Assembly: GCA_035528905.1 (NCBI GenBank)
Contig: DATKXU010000016.1
Span: forward strand, 1 to 30,308
Reading direction: 5' to 3'
Length of the DNA: 30,308 nucleotides
Source of the DNA: DATKXU01 sp035528905
Lineage (GTDB): Bacteria > Armatimonadota > UBA5829 > DTJY01
Shown: in pieces, positions 28,510-30,308 of the stretch
Numbering within the stretch: position 1 is the first letter of the stretch
Layout: each line of letters begins with the position of its first letter
Translations under genes and position numbers: made by a program
Notes under the pieces: model-generated
The model's database searches: none
What the model saw: the letters and a program-made list of their open reading frames with translations, nothing else
What the model was told of the DNA's origin: nothing

Positions 28510-30308
28510 TTCACCGCCTCAACATTCACCGCAAGTGCCTTGTATGCCGGCACGCCGGAGACCGGATCGCACTCGTAGGAGGCCAACATATTGGGCGAAT
28601 CGCCGCCGAAGAAGTGCGGCACGTGCACGCATCCCAGCGGCACGGAATCGCTCAACATGAGCGTGCGCACCAGGCTGCCCGACTTCGATGATATCCTGAT
28701 CGGCCGGCCGGACCTCAGACCCAACCCCTCAGCATCGGCTTCGTTCAGCTCGGCATAGGTTTCCGGATATTCCCGCGCGAGCACGCTGCTCCTGGCAGAC
28801 ATCGTGCCAGTCTGCTGATGATAATTGATCCTGCTGGCGATAATCCGGAATGGATAAGCCTCGTCCTTTGCAGCAACGCCGACGGAGACCGGAGCGAGCT
28901 TGGCCTTGGCTCCACCCGCCGGCCACTGCTGACCCCAGGACTCGTCCAACTTGTCATATGAGACGCCCTTGTACAGGGAAACGCTCGTCGCTATCTCGGC
29001 CATCACCTTCCTGGGATCGCGAGGGAACTCCGCGCCGAGTGCGGAGGCCAGATCGGCGATTATATCAAGGTCCGATCTCGAATCGCCCATCGGCTCGAAC
29101 GCTCTGCGCACGCGCTGGACACGCCTCTCGATGTTGGTGAACGTGCCGTCCTTCTCCAGGAACGAGCAAGCCGGGAACACGACATCCGCCAGGCGTGCCG
29201 TCTCAGTCAAATAGAGGTCCGAGACGGCGAGGAATTCCACCCTGTCCAATGCCTCAAGCGATTCCTCCGTGCTCGGTGCCGAGAGCGCCACATTCTCTCC
29301 GAATACCATCAGCCCTTTGATCTCGCCCGACTGGCAGGCGCGTATCATATCTACCGCCGACATGCCCGGCTTAGCGGGCAACTGACAATCCCATATCACT
29401 TCCCAAACTTTTCTGGCCGCCGGATTCGTGAGCAGCGCATAGCCGGGGAGAAGATCGCAGACCAGGCCGAGATCACAGGCCCCCTGAGCGTTGTTCTGGC
29501 CTCTCAGCGGCATTACCGAGCCGCCCAGGAGGATCGCAACGTCCGCCAGCGCCTTGACGATCTCGGTGGACTGAAGTTGCTGAAGCACGCCAAGCCCAAA
29601 CATGACGACGAGCGGCGGATTCTCTGCGAGGGTCTCCGCCATCTCCATGATTTCGCCTGCGTCTATCCCACACGCAGCCTTGAGGCCGCCCGCTGCCTCG
29701 TCGAGCGAGCTGCGAAGCTCCTCGAAGCCGGGCGCTTCGGGCGCGCTATCCACATAGAGCTTCCGGTCAATGATCGCCTTCACCAGCGCGCGAGCCCAAA
29801 TCAAGTCAGCTCCCGGATAAGGGTGCAGGAACAAGCTCGTGTGCGGTGCAAGTCTGGAGGTTCGAGGGTCAACAGCAACGACCTTGCAGCCGTTGTCCGC
29901 AGCGTCCTCGATTCGGGAGCCGACATGCGCCAACTGCTCCATCACATTCGCGCCGACCACCAGGATTGAGCCTGCGTGCGCCACAGCGTTCACATCAACT
30001 TGCGGTGCGGCTGTTCCGGTTGTCTGGAGAAGCGCGTGGATTATCGAAGCGTCGTAGAGCCGGCAGGCGCCGTCAATGTTAGGGGTCCCTATGACGCCCC
30101 TGGCAAGCCTGGCGAGCGAGTAGCATTCTTCGTTGGTCGTCTTAGCAGACCCTATGATGCCCACGCTCTGCGGGCCGATGTCCGAGATGAATCGTTTGAG
30201 GGAAGATGCGGTAAACGAGATCGCCTCATCCCAGGAGGCCGGTTCGAGCCGATCCCGTTTTCGGATAAGAGGCCTCGTGAGTCTATCTACACCCAGCACA
30301 GCCGGGGT
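28506..30308 (-). CDS. Formate dehydrogenase-like molybdopterin subunit lacking the Cys/Sec ligand (5' end outside window)
   Basis: 600 residues are visible and the frame runs open off the right edge, so the N-terminal Fe-S part is missing. Family marks: PLIRKRDRLEPASWDEAI, the LRGQNNAQGACDLG segment (Arg and Gln kept), GLMVFGENVALSAP, DLYLTETARLADVVFPA, EKDGTFTNIERRVQRVRRAF, and the C-terminal guanylate-binding domain with TGTMSARSSVL and YECDPVSGVPAYK. These place it in the FDH alpha group. But where FDHs read R-x-C/U-H-x-P, this protein has GACRLYDASII: TAC (Tyr) at 30054-30056 and GAC (Asp) at 30051-30053 replace the metal ligand and the catalytic His. It is therefore probably not a formate dehydrogenase. 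It overlaps hydB by 4 nt. Confidence 0.88.
   Translation of the reverse strand, partial: TPAVLGVDRLTRPLIRKRDRLEPASWDEAISFTASSLKRFISDIGPQSVGIIGSAKTTNEECYSLARLARGVIGTPNIDGACRLYDASIIHALLQTTGTAAPQVDVNAVAHAGSILVVGANVMEQLAHVGSRIEDAADNGCKVVAVDPRTSRLAPHTSLFLHPYPGADLIWARALVKAIIDRKLYVDSAPEAPGFEELRSSLDEAAGGLKAACGIDAGEIMEMAETLAENPPLVVMFGLGVLQQLQSTEIVKALADVAILLGGSVMPLRGQNNAQGACDLGLVCDLLPGYALLTNPAARKVWEVIWDCQLPAKPGMSAVDMIRACQSGEIKGLMVFGENVALSAPSTEESLEALDRVEFLAVSDLYLTETARLADVVFPACSFLEKDGTFTNIERRVQRVRRAFEPMGDSRSDLDIIADLASALGAEFPRDPRKVMAEIATSVSLYKGVSYDKLDESWGQQWPAGGAKAKLAPVSVGVAAKDEAYPFRIIASRINYHQQTGTMSARSSVLAREYPETYAELNEADAEGLGLRSGRPIRISSKSGSLVRTLMLSDSVPLGCVHVPHFFGGDSPNMLASYECDPVSGVPAYKALAVNVEAVK

Noticed and set aside
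28506..30308. Calling this an active formate dehydrogenase (and the operon a formate hydrogenlyase)
   Set aside because: The Cys/Sec-His pair is replaced by Tyr-Asp, so formate chemistry is not supported by the sequence.
1..30308. tRNA, rRNA, insertion sequence, prophage or attachment sites
   Set aside because: I looked for them and saw no cloverleaf, transposase, integrase or terminal repeats typical of an insertion sequence beyond the palindromic elements listed.

Overview
This is a GC-rich bacterial window. Most genes lie on the minus strand. The genes suggest an anaerobic or fermentative heterotroph with energy-conserving H2 metabolism: a complete group 4 (Hyf/Hyc-type) [NiFe] hydrogenase with its hyp maturation set, ferredoxins, and enzymes that act on plant or microbial oligosaccharides. 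Promoters of the TTGACA-N17/18-TATAAT type, strong Shine-Dalgarno sites and GTG/TTG starts indicate a bacterium. I cannot assign a phylum. The simple-sequence filler between some operon genes resembles intergenic DNA I associate with Planctomycetota/Armatimonadota/Hydrogenedentota-like genomes, which is only a hint.

Left part (1-10.6 kb): a partial nitroreductase; a membrane GAF sensor without an output domain; a small exported protein; type I glutamine synthetase (glnA, plus strand); a small ferredoxin; a GH130-type glycoside phosphorylase; a secreted GH31 glycosidase; an 86-residue two-helix membrane protein (plus strand); and a secreted TIM-barrel glycoside-hydrolase-like protein. Between glnA and the ferredoxin gene is a self-contained minus-strand transcription unit: promoter, about 79 nt with two hairpins, and an intrinsic terminator. 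It is a strong small-RNA candidate. Two copies of a 60-66 bp palindromic element sit at gene ends here and contain stop codons of the flanking genes.

Right part (10.6-30.3 kb, all minus strand, transcribed right to left): FDH-like molybdopterin subunit (5' end outside the window), HydB-like Fe-S subunit, HydG-like flavin/NAD(P) subunit, HycI-like protease, a 205-bp repeat-filled gap, hyfG-hyfH-hyfI-hyfD-hyfB-hyfC-hyfE-hyfF, then hypA-hypB-hypF-hypC-hypD, a 242-bp low-complexity gap, hypE, and the glycoside-hydrolase-like gene. Spacing is tight and many genes overlap.

How it may work together: sugars released and phosphorolysed by the glycoside enzymes would yield reduced ferredoxin and NAD(P)H. 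The soluble HydB/HydG/FDH-like module could move electrons between NAD(P)H, or another carrier, and the membrane hydrogenase, whose three antiporter-like subunits could couple this to ion translocation. The main surprise is that the FDH-like subunit has Tyr-Asp where formate dehydrogenases have the metal-ligand Cys/Sec followed by His. It is therefore probably not a formate dehydrogenase but an electron-transfer or structural subunit, reminiscent of NuoG in complex I.
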